This document shows positions 7,283-15,803 of a DNA stretch of 64,000 nt, one piece after another. How positions within the stretch are numbered: position 1 is the first letter of the stretch; each line of letters starts with the position of its first letter. The translations under genes were made by a program, and so were the position numbers. Source of the stretch: Planctomycetota bacterium (GTDB lineage: Bacteria > Planctomycetota > UBA1135 > GCA-002748355); contig PDSF01000032.1 in the NCBI GenBank assembly GCA_002748355.1, forward strand, positions 1 through 64,000, in the 5' to 3' direction. The notes under the pieces are model-generated. The model saw only the letters and a program-made list of their open reading frames with translations. It did no database searches and was not told where the DNA came from.

Positions 7283-7731
7283 AGTTGTTCTCCTGGAGCT
7301 CCGGAGTGGGCGGGGTCCCGACAATCTGAGCCGGGTCCCGCATGGTCGTTGCAAGCTCCATCATTTGCAATCGGTTCGTGAACTTGCAGGAGGGCGCATT
7401 TGAAGTCAATAGCGCACCCTCCGCTTTCGGTGCCGACCGCCAATCCGAGGATGATCGGATCGCCGAGCAGGCTTAGGAAAGCCAAGCAAGTAAGCGCAGC
7501 TGCCTGGATCTACCGGCCTGGTGGCGGAAGGCGCTGCGAGGCCGAGCATTCTGTGGAACTCTCGCAACGGATCCAAGCCTTTTTTCAGAGCTGAGCAGAG
7601 ATCTGTCTCGGCTTGCACGCGGGGGCGGCGCTCATCATCCCCGCTTGCCGTATGCGCCTCGGCAACCATGCCACCCGCCTCCAAGAATCCGAAGGCTGGC
7701 ATCGGCGGCCCTTGCCGCGCATTCTGGCGGA
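7283..7731. other. Divergent promoter region between rpsD and the GT-C genes
   Basis: No supported gene. It must hold the rpsD promoter (minus) and that of the membrane-protein pair (plus). A minus-strand TTGACT (7404-7409) lies in the loop of an imperfect hairpin (arms about 7390-7397 and 7411-7420), but no good -10 is seen at the right distance. Confidence 0.4.
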
Positions 7732-9891
7732 ATGATGTCGACCAGGGCCCCTGCCATACCGAGCCCCGGCTCCGCTTGGCGACTCTGCCTGGTGCCGCTG
7801 CTTTTACTCGCCCTGGCCTACGCCCCGGCCCTCGGCGGCGGCTTCCTCAGCGATGACCTCCTGCTCGGCCTCCTGCTGAAGGAGGGGCCTGGCGACGCGC
7901 TCGTGGTCGACTGGGCCGGGGCCTTCGCCGACTTTGCTCGGCCTTGGCTGGGGATCGACGGCCTGCCCCTCTACCGGCCCATCATCACCCTTTCCTATGC
8001 CTGGGATTTTCAGCTCGGCGGCGGAGCGGCCTGGCCCTTCCACCTGACCAACCTCCTGGCCCACGCGCTCAGCTCCCTCGCCGCCGGCTGGATCGCCAGC
8101 CGCATCTTTCGCCGACGAGCGGCACTGGCCTTCCTGATCGCCAGCTGCAGCTTCTCCCTGCATCCGGTCGCCGCCGAAGCGGTCATCTGGATCAGCGGCC
8201 GGGTCTCGAGCATCGAGGTGATGTTCCGGCTGCTCGCCTGCTGTGCCTATCTGCGCTGGCTCGAACGCGGAGCTCGCCGGGACTTCTTGCTCTGCTACCT
8301 CCTCGCCGCCCTCGCCCTGCTGAGCAAGGAAAGCGCCGTTCTCCTCTTCATCTGCCTCCCAGCCCTCGATTGGCTGGCCGATCCTGGCGTGCGGCTGCGC
8401 CAGCGGCTGCAACGGCTGCTGCCCTTCGTCCCCCTAGCCCTGGCCTATTTCGCCCTGCGCCTGCTGGTGCTCGGTCAGTTCCTCGGGGACATGAGTCCCG
8501 AAGGCGTGGCCCAGGCCAGCGCCTTCACCATCACCAGTAACAAAGTCCTCGCCCTCCTCTCCCCCCTGGGCCTGCTGCAGGGCTCCTGGCTGCTGCAAGT
8601 CCTGAGCTTCGTCCTGATCTCCCTGCTGCTCTTGCTCGCGGATCGCCGCTTGAGTCTCCGCGTCGCCCCGCTGCTCCTGCTCTGGCTCGTATTGCTGACC
8701 TTGCCCAGCCTCAGTTTGACCCTATCCCCCGATCTCACCGGGAGCCGCCTTGTCTACGGCGCCGCCCTGATCCCGGCCCTGCTCTTCGCCCACCTGAGCT
8801 GCCACTCGAAGAGAAAGCTCTCGGTAGCGCTGACCCTGGTCTTGGCCGCGCAGCTGCTACCGGCCCTGCTCGATCGCAGCCAGGCCTACCAGCAAGGCTA
8901 CGCAAGCGTTGCCCAGCTTCAGCAGGGTCTGCTGCAGCAGGCAGCAAACAGCAGCCCCAAGCGCCCCCTAGCCGTGCTCGGTATCCCCTCCCGGCAAAAC
9001 GGCGTGCCCCTGCTCAACAGCAACGCCGTGCATCCGCTGCTGCAGCGTCCCTTCGCTCGGCGTGATCACTTCATGATCGGCCTCGCTTGTCTGCTCGAAT
9101 CCTTCCGCGGCTCCAGCGAGCTCTACCTGGACATGACGCCACTGGGCGTCCTGGCACGAGCCGGCATGCCCATCGCGCTCTGGACCGGCAGCGAGTTCAC
9201 GAGCCTGCGACTCGATGCCCAGCGCAGTCGCAGCGATGAGCCAGGGGCCCAGGCGCGCAGCTTTCGCTGGCCGGTATCGAAGCAGCGCGGGGAGCATGGA
9301 CTCCTGGCGCGGCTCGACTTCACCCCAGCGCTCAGCGCCCTCGACGAGATCAGGGTCCAGGTCTCCGGCAAGCTCGCCGCGGGATTTGAGCTGCGTGGCT
9401 ATCAGCCGGGAGGCGCTAGGCCAGCCTTTACGATCCGCGTCGACGCTCAGCCAGGACCGCGCAGCCTGCGCCTATCTCAGCGCTACGAGGTCTTGGCCAC
9501 CGAAGTCGCCGGCGGCATCTCGGCGCTCGAACTCGTGCGCGAAGGGCACACAACCGAGGCCGCCGCCAGCGCCGAATGCTCGGTCGAGATCGCAGCCAGG
9601 CGCAGCCCCGAACTCGCGGAGCGGCCGCTGCTGAGCCTCGGAGAGCTACTCGCCAAACTCGCCCGCGAATACAGCGAAGAGGATGCTCACGGGGTCGTCC
9701 TCCTGGGACCCCACGCGGGACACCGCACGCCGCTACCCAGAAACGGCGCCCCTGTGGACCCGCAATTGCGCAGCATCTTTCGCAACGTTCCGCGCATCTC
9801 GCGGACGCACACGATCTACTACTACCTGGTCGACGAAGACGGAGCCCCGCGCTCTCCGCTTCGCGCCTTCGAACTCAGGCAGAACCACTGA
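7732..9891 (+). CDS. Polytopic GT-C-type glycosyltransferase-like membrane protein (TMTC/DUF1736-like)
   Basis: 719 residues from ATG 7732 (ATG 7735 also possible). The N-terminal half is a multispanning membrane domain with GT-C hallmarks: GGGFLSDDLL after the first helix (acidic DD in the first periplasmic loop), LYRPIITLSYAWDF, FHLTNLLAHAL, SLHPVAAEAVIWISGR and ALLSKESAVLL. These match TMTC/DUF1736-type enzymes, which transfer sugars from polyprenyl-phosphate donors to exported proteins. The C-terminal third (after about residue 420) is soluble, probably periplasmic, and not recognised; no TPR array is seen. It is followed after 6 bases by a second membrane protein, so the two are likely co-transcribed. 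Confidence 0.65.
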   Translation: MMSTRAPAIPSPGSAWRLCLVPLLLLALAYAPALGGGFLSDDLLLGLLLKEGPGDALVVDWAGAFADFARPWLGIDGLPLYRPIITLSYAWDFQLGGGAAWPFHLTNLLAHALSSLAAGWIASRIFRRRAALAFLIASCSFSLHPVAAEAVIWISGRVSSIEVMFRLLACCAYLRWLERGARRDFLLCYLLAALALLSKESAVLLFICLPALDWLADPGVRLRQRLQRLLPFVPLALAYFALRLLVLGQFLGDMSPEGVAQASAFTITSNKVLALLSPLGLLQGSWLLQVLSFVLISLLLLLADRRLSLRVAPLLLLWLVLLTLPSLSLTLSPDLTGSRLVYGAALIPALLFAHLSCHSKRKLSVALTLVLAAQLLPALLDRSQAYQQGYASVAQLQQGLLQQAANSSPKRPLAVLGIPSRQNGVPLLNSNAVHPLLQRPFARRDHFMIGLACLLESFRGSSELYLDMTPLGVLARAGMPIALWTGSEFTSLRLDAQRSRSDEPGAQARSFRWPVSKQRGEHGLLARLDFTPALSALDEIRVQVSGKLAAGFELRGYQPGGARPAFTIRVDAQPGPRSLRLSQRYEVLATEVAGGISALELVREGHTTEAAASAECSVEIAARRSPELAERPLLSLGELLAKLAREYSEEDAHGVVLLGPHAGHRTPLPRNGAPVDPQLRSIFRNVPRISRTHTIYYYLVDEDGAPRSPLRAFELRQNH

Positions 9892-9897
9892 GCCAGG

Positions 9898-11382
9898 ATG
9901 CGAGAGGAAGCTCCACAGAAGTCGAAGAGCCATGGGTTCGATGCTTGCCTGCTCGCAGTGCTGTTCTTCGGGCTCTACGCCAGCCTTGGGCAAGAGGTCT
10001 TCTACAAGGCCGACGGGCAACAGGTCCTGCAGCTCTACCGGGACGGCCAGATGGCCTGGCCCTACCACCCGCTCTACCTGCCCCTGCTGACGGGTTTCGA
10101 AAAGCTGGCCAGGCCCCTTGGCCTGAGCCCCTACCGGGTGGCCCTGCTCTTTTCCGCCTTCTGCACCGCGCTCGGACTCTGCTTCGGCAAAGTCGCCTTG
10201 TCCCGCTTCGGGCTCAACCGGCAGCTCAGCCTGGTCGCGGCGATCTTGGCCGGCCTCGCCCCACCCGTCTTCTTCTTTGCGACGGTGGTAGAACTGCCGG
10301 GACCCTTGTTTGGCGCGGCCGGGCTCGCCTTCTGGCTCTCGGCCAGGATCTACTCACGCCCAAGCGTGCCGGCTGCGGCCCTACTCGCCCTCGGGACCTC
10401 CTTCGCCGCCGGCATGCACAGCTCGGGACACCTGCTCACCGGCCTGCTCATCCTCCACCTCCTCGGCCGCGATGCCGCGCGGCGCCGAGGATGGTGGCCG
10501 AGCCCCAAGGCGCTGGGCCTCTGCGCCTTCGCCTTCTGGCTGCACCTGGGACTGCTCTTCGCCCTCTCTTGGCTCTACGCGCGGCTCGGCTTCGACGCAT
10601 CGCCCGAGCGCAGCCTTGCCTTTCTGCAGCACGGCTTTGGCTCCTCGCAGTCGCCGACCCTGCTCCCCATGCTCTTGTGGCGTGAATGGCTCTGGCCCTT
10701 CCTGCCGCTGAGCCTGCTCCTACTCTTCCCCCTCGGCCGCCGCGATTTACGGGCGCCGACCTTGGCCATGCTGCTGGCCCTCCTCCCCTACTGGGTTTTG
10801 GCCCTCTTGCTTTTGGGGAATGAAGACGAACGCGGCGCCTACTTCCTGCCCTTGGCCCTCCCGGCAGCAGGCCTCATCGCTCAGTACTTCCGACTTCGCG
10901 GCACCTTGGTCTGGATCCTGCTCAGCGCCGGCTTCGGCGTGCTCGCGATCCGCACCCACGAAAGCAGAAAGGATCACAGCAGCTTCGCCGCCGCTGTCGA
11001 ACGCGAGCTAGGAAGCGAAGACGGGCTGGTCTTCGTCGCCGACGGCGCCGAATGGAGTTCGATGCTCATTCATCAATGGGATCGCGACTTCATCCAGCTC
11101 TTACTGCAGGTCAAGGGCATCCCCTTTGAGTGGCCGCATGCGCCTAATCTGCGAGGGGCGATCGAGGAGGGGCTGCGGCCTATGGCGCTCCGCTTCGTCG
11201 AGGACCTAGTAGCAAGGCGGCGCCGCGGCCAACGCCTGCTCCTGAGCGCTGGCGCCCTCAAACTGCTGAATCAGCCGGTGCTACGGCACTGCATCCTTGA
11301 GGCCATCTACCAGCGCTTCGAACTCAGGAGGAATACTGGCGCAGGGGGGCCGCTCTTCGAACTCGTTCCCGCTGGGCGTTAG
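9898..11382 (+). CDS. Polytopic membrane protein, possible GT-C partner
   Basis: 494 residues with about 9-10 predicted helices between residues 15 and 350, then a soluble C-terminal domain. A loop after helix 1 contains EVFYKADGQQVL (acidic residue near the membrane, as in GT-C folds) and WPYHPLYLPLLTGF. I do not recognise a family with confidence; similarity in layout to the preceding gene and the 6-base spacing suggest a shared pathway, perhaps envelope glycosylation or glycolipid formation. The gene is strongly GC-rich like its neighbour, with no sign of damage. Confidence 0.5.
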   Translation: MREEAPQKSKSHGFDACLLAVLFFGLYASLGQEVFYKADGQQVLQLYRDGQMAWPYHPLYLPLLTGFEKLARPLGLSPYRVALLFSAFCTALGLCFGKVALSRFGLNRQLSLVAAILAGLAPPVFFFATVVELPGPLFGAAGLAFWLSARIYSRPSVPAAALLALGTSFAAGMHSSGHLLTGLLILHLLGRDAARRRGWWPSPKALGLCAFAFWLHLGLLFALSWLYARLGFDASPERSLAFLQHGFGSSQSPTLLPMLLWREWLWPFLPLSLLLLFPLGRRDLRAPTLAMLLALLPYWVLALLLLGNEDERGAYFLPLALPAAGLIAQYFRLRGTLVWILLSAGFGVLAIRTHESRKDHSSFAAAVERELGSEDGLVFVADGAEWSSMLIHQWDRDFIQLLLQVKGIPFEWPHAPNLRGAIEEGLRPMALRFVEDLVARRRRGQRLLLSAGALKLLNQPVLRHCILEAIYQRFELRRNTGAGGPLFELVPAGR

Positions 11383-11741
11383 CAACGCATTCATAAAGGA
11401 CTCGCCACTCGCCGCAGGGAGGCTCCCGAAAAGGCGCAGGCGCGAGGCCGCAAGCGCAGCGAGCCGAAGCAGCGAAAAGCAGGAACTCTCGACCTCATGC
11501 TTTCGTCATCGCGAGCGCCAGGATTCGCCAGCGACAGCCCTTATAGCCCTTTGAAAATGTCGAGCTTGCGCTTGGTCACCAGGGGGGCATGGCTAAGCTT
11601 TTTTTTCCTTGTGAGGGTCACCTTAGAACCGCTCACGTCGACCTCTTCGACCGAGCGATGGGCCTCCCGGCCATCGCTTGAATCCCCTTGCTGCGCAATC
11701 GACTCCGCCTAGCGGAGTGTCCCGAATTGCAGTTGTGTGTC
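11383..11741. other. Spacer and probable structured leader of the serine operon
   Basis: No gene supported. A T8 run (about 11600-11607) may end the upstream transcript. Nearer the next gene, AGCGATGG(11654-11661)/CCATCGCT(11671-11678) and ACTCCGC/GCGGAGT (11702-11718, 3-nt loop) form two good hairpins just before ATG 11742, and could be a 5'-UTR control element or terminator. Confidence 0.4.
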
Positions 11742-12980
11742 ATGGCCAAGATCCAGCCCTTCACCGGTATTCGTCCCCGCTCAGATGCTGCCGCCGAGAT
11801 CGCGTCGCCCCCCTACGACGTCCTCGATCGCGAAGAGGTGAAAGCGCTCTTCGATCGCGCTCCTAAGAGCTTCATGCGAGTGCTCCGCCCCGAAGCCCTG
11901 CTTGACCCCAGCCTCGATGAGAAGGATCCCGCGATCTACGCAGAGGGCAAGCGCCAGCTGCAGCTCCTCCGTGACGAGGGCCTGATGCAGCGCGACGAGA
12001 AGCCCTGCCTCTACCTCTACCAGCAGACCATGGGCGAGCACGTCCAGGTCGGCCTGGTCGCCGGGGTTGCCTCCGAAGAATACTTCGCCGGCTTGATCAA
12101 GAAGCACGAGCACACCCGCACCAAGGACCTCGACGACCGCGTGCGGCACATCGAGGCCCTCGGCGTCAACACCGGGCCGGTGTTCTTGACCTACTACGCC
12201 AAACCCGAGATCGACGAACTGGTGGCCAAGCTCAGCGCCAAGGAAGCGAGCTACGACTTCGTCGCCGAAGACGAGGTCCGCCACCGCTTCTGGGTCGTGG
12301 AGGAGGCCAAGGACATCGAAGCTCTGCAGGCTGCCTTTGCCCAGGTTCCAGCCCTCTACATCGCTGACGGCCACCACCGCACCGACGCTGGCTGCCAGGT
12401 CGGCAAGCGCCGGGCCGAGGCCAACCCGCAGCACCGTGGCGACGAGCCCTACAACTTTGTCATGGCCGTGCTCTTCCCCCACGATCAGATCAAGATCCTG
12501 GCCTACAACCGCGTGGTCCACGACCTCGGTGGCCGCAGCCCAGAGCAGTTCAAGCAGGCCGTGTCGGAGAAATTCGACCTGGTCGAAACCAGCGAAGGCA
12601 AGCCTAGCCAAGCCCGCACCTTCGGCATGTTCCTCGACGGCAAGTGGTATCGCTTGACCCCCAAGGCTGGCACCTACGACGCCAATGACCCCCTGGCCTC
12701 CCTCGACGTCGCCATCCTGCAGGGCAATCTGCTTGAGCCTCTGCTGAACATCAAGGACCCCAAGAAGGACCCGCGCATCGAGTTCGTCGGGGGCATCCGT
12801 GGCGCCGCCGAGCTTGAGCGCCGGGCCACCAAGCACCAGGGCGTTGCCTTCTACTGCTTCCCCACGCAGATGACCCAGGTCATGGAGATTGCCGACGCAG
12901 GCGAGGTCATGCCGCCCAAGTCCACCTGGGTCGAACCCAAGCTCCGCAGTGGCCTGATCGTCAGAAGTATCGACGACTGA
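11742..12980 (+). CDS. DUF1015 family protein, serine-pathway associated
   Basis: 412 residues from ATG 11742 (MAKIQPFTGIRP is the usual family start). Typical features are SPPYDVLDREE near residue 25, KKHEHTRTKDLDDRVRH near 125, and YIADGHHRTDAG with the Asp209-Gly-His-His-Arg213 motif. The family (COG4198) has no settled biochemical role. The DGHHR motif recalls the phosphate-handling motif of ParB/sulfiredoxin-fold serine kinases such as SerK, which is only a resemblance. It is first of three genes with serA and serC, in a set lacking serB, suggesting a function in phosphoserine turnover. Translation signals are weak. Confidence 0.8.
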   Translation: MAKIQPFTGIRPRSDAAAEIASPPYDVLDREEVKALFDRAPKSFMRVLRPEALLDPSLDEKDPAIYAEGKRQLQLLRDEGLMQRDEKPCLYLYQQTMGEHVQVGLVAGVASEEYFAGLIKKHEHTRTKDLDDRVRHIEALGVNTGPVFLTYYAKPEIDELVAKLSAKEASYDFVAEDEVRHRFWVVEEAKDIEALQAAFAQVPALYIADGHHRTDAGCQVGKRRAEANPQHRGDEPYNFVMAVLFPHDQIKILAYNRVVHDLGGRSPEQFKQAVSEKFDLVETSEGKPSQARTFGMFLDGKWYRLTPKAGTYDANDPLASLDVAILQGNLLEPLLNIKDPKKDPRIEFVGGIRGAAELERRATKHQGVAFYCFPTQMTQVMEIADAGEVMPPKSTWVEPKLRSGLIVRSIDD

Positions 12981-13155
12981 TGGTTATCGAAGGGTTGCTG
13001 ACGACGGGTCGCTGAGAACTGGGACCTGACGACGCATTCATCCAATACCGGCCGCGAGGCGGAGATCCGCGCCGCTTCGTGGGCAAGAAGACAAATCGTT
13101 TTTTCCTGTCCTGCGGACAGCTCGAGAGACGGACAGCTCACGAAAGGGAAGCATT

Positions 13156-14037
13156 ATGTTGATCCTCATTTCCGACGCCTTTGGCCCCGATCTCCCGGAT
13201 CGTCTAGCCGCACTCGGCGAAGTCACCGACGACAAGAGCCGCGTGGCCGAGGCCGAGGTCGTGCTCATCCGCTCCAAGACCAAGGTCACTCGCGAATACA
13301 TCGACGCCGCTCCCAAGCTGAAATACGTCATCCGCGGCGGCGTCGGCCTCGATAACGTCGACCTCGAATACGCCAAGGAGAAGGGCATCCGCGTGGACAA
13401 CACCGCCGATGCTTCTTCCATCGCCGTTGCCGAGCTGGCCTTGGCCATGATGCTCGGCGCCATCAACCACATCCCGGTGGCGCACCAGAGCATGTCCGAG
13501 GGCAAGTGGGCCAAGAAGGAGCTCAAGCGCACCGAACTCTACAAGAAGACCCTGGGCCTGGTGGGCATCGGCCGCATCGGCAGCTGTGTCGCCGAGCGCT
13601 GCAAGGCCTTCGGCATGAAGGTCATCGCCTACGACGCCTACGTCAAGGAGAGCGATGTCGCCGAACTCAAGGGCAGCCTCGACGAACTCCTGGCGGAAGC
13701 GGACGTGATCTCGCTGCACACGCCACTCACCGACGAGACCCGCGGCATGCTCAATGCCGAGAAGCTCGCCAAGGCCAAGACCGGCGTCATCATCGTCAAC
13801 ACCGCCCGCGGCCTGGTCGTCGACGAAGCAGCAATGAAGAAAGCCCTCGAAGATGGGCAGGTGGGCTGCTACGCCACCGACGTCTGGCCTTCCGACCCGC
13901 CGCCCGCGGACTGCCCGATCCTCTCGGCACCGCGAACCCTCATGGCGCCCCACATCGGCGCTTCGACCAAAGAGAATATGGGCCGTATCGGCGACATCGT
14001 CATCGAGAAGCTCACGGCCTTTGCCAAGGAACAGTAG
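13156..14037 (+). CDS. serA: D-3-phosphoglycerate dehydrogenase, short form
   Basis: 293 residues, first committed step of serine synthesis (3-phosphoglycerate to 3-phosphohydroxypyruvate, NAD-dependent). The Rossmann motif GLVGIGRIGSCVAE is followed by YDAY, with catalytic Arg in VNTARGLVVDE, Glu/Asp region in ATDVWPSDPP and catalytic His in APHIGAST. It lacks the C-terminal ACT domain of long SerA, so serine feedback through ACT is not expected. ATG 13156 is preceded by AAGGGAAG. serC begins two bases after its stop, so the two are translationally linked. Confidence 0.9.
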   Translation: MLILISDAFGPDLPDRLAALGEVTDDKSRVAEAEVVLIRSKTKVTREYIDAAPKLKYVIRGGVGLDNVDLEYAKEKGIRVDNTADASSIAVAELALAMMLGAINHIPVAHQSMSEGKWAKKELKRTELYKKTLGLVGIGRIGSCVAERCKAFGMKVIAYDAYVKESDVAELKGSLDELLAEADVISLHTPLTDETRGMLNAEKLAKAKTGVIIVNTARGLVVDEAAMKKALEDGQVGCYATDVWPSDPPPADCPILSAPRTLMAPHIGASTKENMGRIGDIVIEKLTAFAKEQ

Positions 14038-14039
14038 TC

Positions 14040-15131
14040 ATGAAACGCGTCAAGAACTTCAGCGCCGGTCCGGCCACCCTGCCCCTATCCGTACTCGAAG
14101 AAGCTCAGGCTGAGTTCCTCGATTACGCCGGCACCGGGATGTCGATTATCGAACACAGCCACCGTGGCAAGGCCTACGACGCCGTGCACCAGGAGGCGAT
14201 CGCCCTGTTCCACGAGCTGCTCGGCATCGGTGACGAATACAAGGTCGCCTTCTTTGGCGGCGGCGCCTCGACCCAGTTCGCCCTCAGCGCCATGAACCTT
14301 TTGACCAAGGATAAGACGGCCGACTACCTGGTCACCGGCTCCTGGTCCAAGAAGGCCGTCGCCGAGGCCAAGCACTTTGGCCAGGTGCACAGCGCCTTCG
14401 ACCCCAGCGCCGATGGTGGCAGCTTCAACCGGGTGCCCGCCAGCGCCGCTGACTGCACGTTCTCCGACAAGCCGGTCTACGTGCACCTCACCACGAACAA
14501 CACCATCGCCGGCACCCAGTACCACTCCTTCCCCGAGTGCCCGGCGCCGATTATCGCCGACATGTCCTCGGACTTCCTCTGGGCCCCCTTCGACCCCAAG
14601 CCCTTCGGAATGCTCTACGCCGGCGCCCAAAAGAACGTGGGCCCCGCTGGCGTTACCGTGGTGATAATCCGCGACGATCTCCTCGAGATCTGCAACGAGG
14701 GTCTGCCCTCGATGTTCGACTACAAGCTCCAGACCTCGAAGCAGTCGCTCTACAACACGCCTCCGGTCTTCCCCATCTACATCCTCGGCAAGACCCTCAA
14801 GTGGGTCAAAGCAAACGGCGGCCTGGCCGGGATGAAGGCGCGTAACGAAGAGAAGGGCAAGATTCTTTACGATGCCCTCGAAGAGATGAAGGACTTCTAC
14901 CGCTGCCCGGTCGAGGCCGGCAGTCGCTCGATGATGAACGTGGTCTTCCGCTTGCCCAGCGAGGATCTCGAAAAGCAGTTCATCGCCGAAGGCGCCGAGG
15001 CCGAGCTCATGTCCCTCAAGGGGCATCGCTCCGTTGGCGGCGTGCGTGTTTCCATCTACAACGCTGCCGAGAAGGCCTGGGTCGAGAGCCTCGTCGACTT
15101 CATGAAGGACTTCGCAGGGAAGAACGGCTGA
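14040..15131 (+). CDS. serC: Phosphoserine aminotransferase
   Basis: 363 residues from ATG 14040, two bases after serA. A PLP fold-type I enzyme converting 3-phosphohydroxypyruvate and glutamate to phosphoserine and 2-oxoglutarate. Diagnostic blocks are KNFSAGPATLPLSVLEEAQA, GMSIIEHSHRGKAY, FFGGGASTQFA, DMSSDFLW and the PLP lysine in YAGAQKNVGPAGVT. The C-terminal LKGHRSVGGVRVSIYNA matches the family. It is last in the operon and ends before a strong hairpin at 15194. No phosphoserine phosphatase gene is nearby. Confidence 0.96.
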   Translation: MKRVKNFSAGPATLPLSVLEEAQAEFLDYAGTGMSIIEHSHRGKAYDAVHQEAIALFHELLGIGDEYKVAFFGGGASTQFALSAMNLLTKDKTADYLVTGSWSKKAVAEAKHFGQVHSAFDPSADGGSFNRVPASAADCTFSDKPVYVHLTTNNTIAGTQYHSFPECPAPIIADMSSDFLWAPFDPKPFGMLYAGAQKNVGPAGVTVVIIRDDLLEICNEGLPSMFDYKLQTSKQSLYNTPPVFPIYILGKTLKWVKANGGLAGMKARNEEKGKILYDALEEMKDFYRCPVEAGSRSMMNVVFRLPSEDLEKQFIAEGAEAELMSLKGHRSVGGVRVSIYNAAEKAWVESLVDFMKDFAGKNG

Positions 15132-15193
15132 GCCAAGCGGTTTGATAGGCGAGGGCAGCAGCCCTGCGACCCTCGCACCGTCCTCCTCAACGC

Positions 15194-15228
15194 AAGAAGC
15201 CCACACTGCTCAGCAATGTGGGCTTCTT
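15194..15228. terminator. Bidirectional hairpin terminator between serC and rplQ
   Basis: A perfect 12-bp stem AAGAAGCCCACA (15194-15205) with TGTGGGCTTCTT (15217-15228) and an 11-base loop. It lies 62 bases after serC and 88 bases beyond the rplQ stop, at the convergent junction. The T-rich arm gives a partial T-tract on both strands. Confidence 0.7.
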
Positions 15229-15230
15229 GG

Positions 15231-15266
15231 TTGACTTGGGCTTCTTCGTTGACTTGGGCTTCTTCG
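15231..15266. repeat. Tandem 18-bp repeat
   Basis: Two exact copies of an 18-bp unit beginning TTGACTTGGG (15231-15248, 15249-15266), with a partial match to the preceding terminator arm (GGGCTTCTT). It lies downstream of rplQ on the minus strand. Confidence 0.85.
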
Positions 15267-15316
15267 TAGACTCGACCGATGAGTCAGAGCGCAAGAGCAA
15301 TCTCAGCGCCTCGGAT

Positions 15317-15736
15317 TCAGCTCTCCTGGAGAACTTCCTCTTCGGCCTGCTCTTCTGCTAACTGGCGCTCGAGAACCGTGTTATCCACGAGCTCGAAGAT
15401 GCACTGGCTGGCGTTATCACCAAGGCGACGCTTGGGCAGACGCAAGACGCGGGTATAGCCACCCGGACGGTCCTTGAAACGCGGACCGATCTCGTCGAAG
15501 AGCTTCTTGACGATGGTCTTATTTTGCAGGATCGACTGAGCGCGTCGCACGTTATGGAGGGTCTTAACCTTCGCCAAGGTGATCAGCTTTTCCGCATCCT
15601 TGCGGAAGTGCTTGGCCTTTTCGACGGTCGTGGTAATGCGCTCATGCTCGAAGAGCGCAGCGACGAGGTTGCGCATCGTCGCTTTGCGGTGGTAGGGGTT
15701 ACGGCCAAGTTTACGGCCTGCAATCCGGTGCCTCAT
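15317..15736 (-). CDS. rplQ: 50S ribosomal protein L17 (bL17)
   Basis: 139 residues. MRHRIAGRKLGRNPYHRKAT and LFEHERITTTVEKAK are characteristic of bL17, which binds 23S rRNA near the exit tunnel. The C-terminus beyond about residue 120 is an acidic tail (EEQAEEEVLQES) longer than the E. coli protein. It is last in the alpha operon, 67 bases after rpoA. Confidence 0.97.
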   Translation of the reverse strand: MRHRIAGRKLGRNPYHRKATMRNLVAALFEHERITTTVEKAKHFRKDAEKLITLAKVKTLHNVRRAQSILQNKTIVKKLFDEIGPRFKDRPGGYTRVLRLPKRRLGDNASQCIFELVDNTVLERQLAEEQAEEEVLQES

Positions 15737-15803
15737 GTCGTCACCTCGGTCGAATCGTTGGGGTTGTTCTCGTTATAGGTATGCGCGTTACGGCTCGAGA
15801 GCC

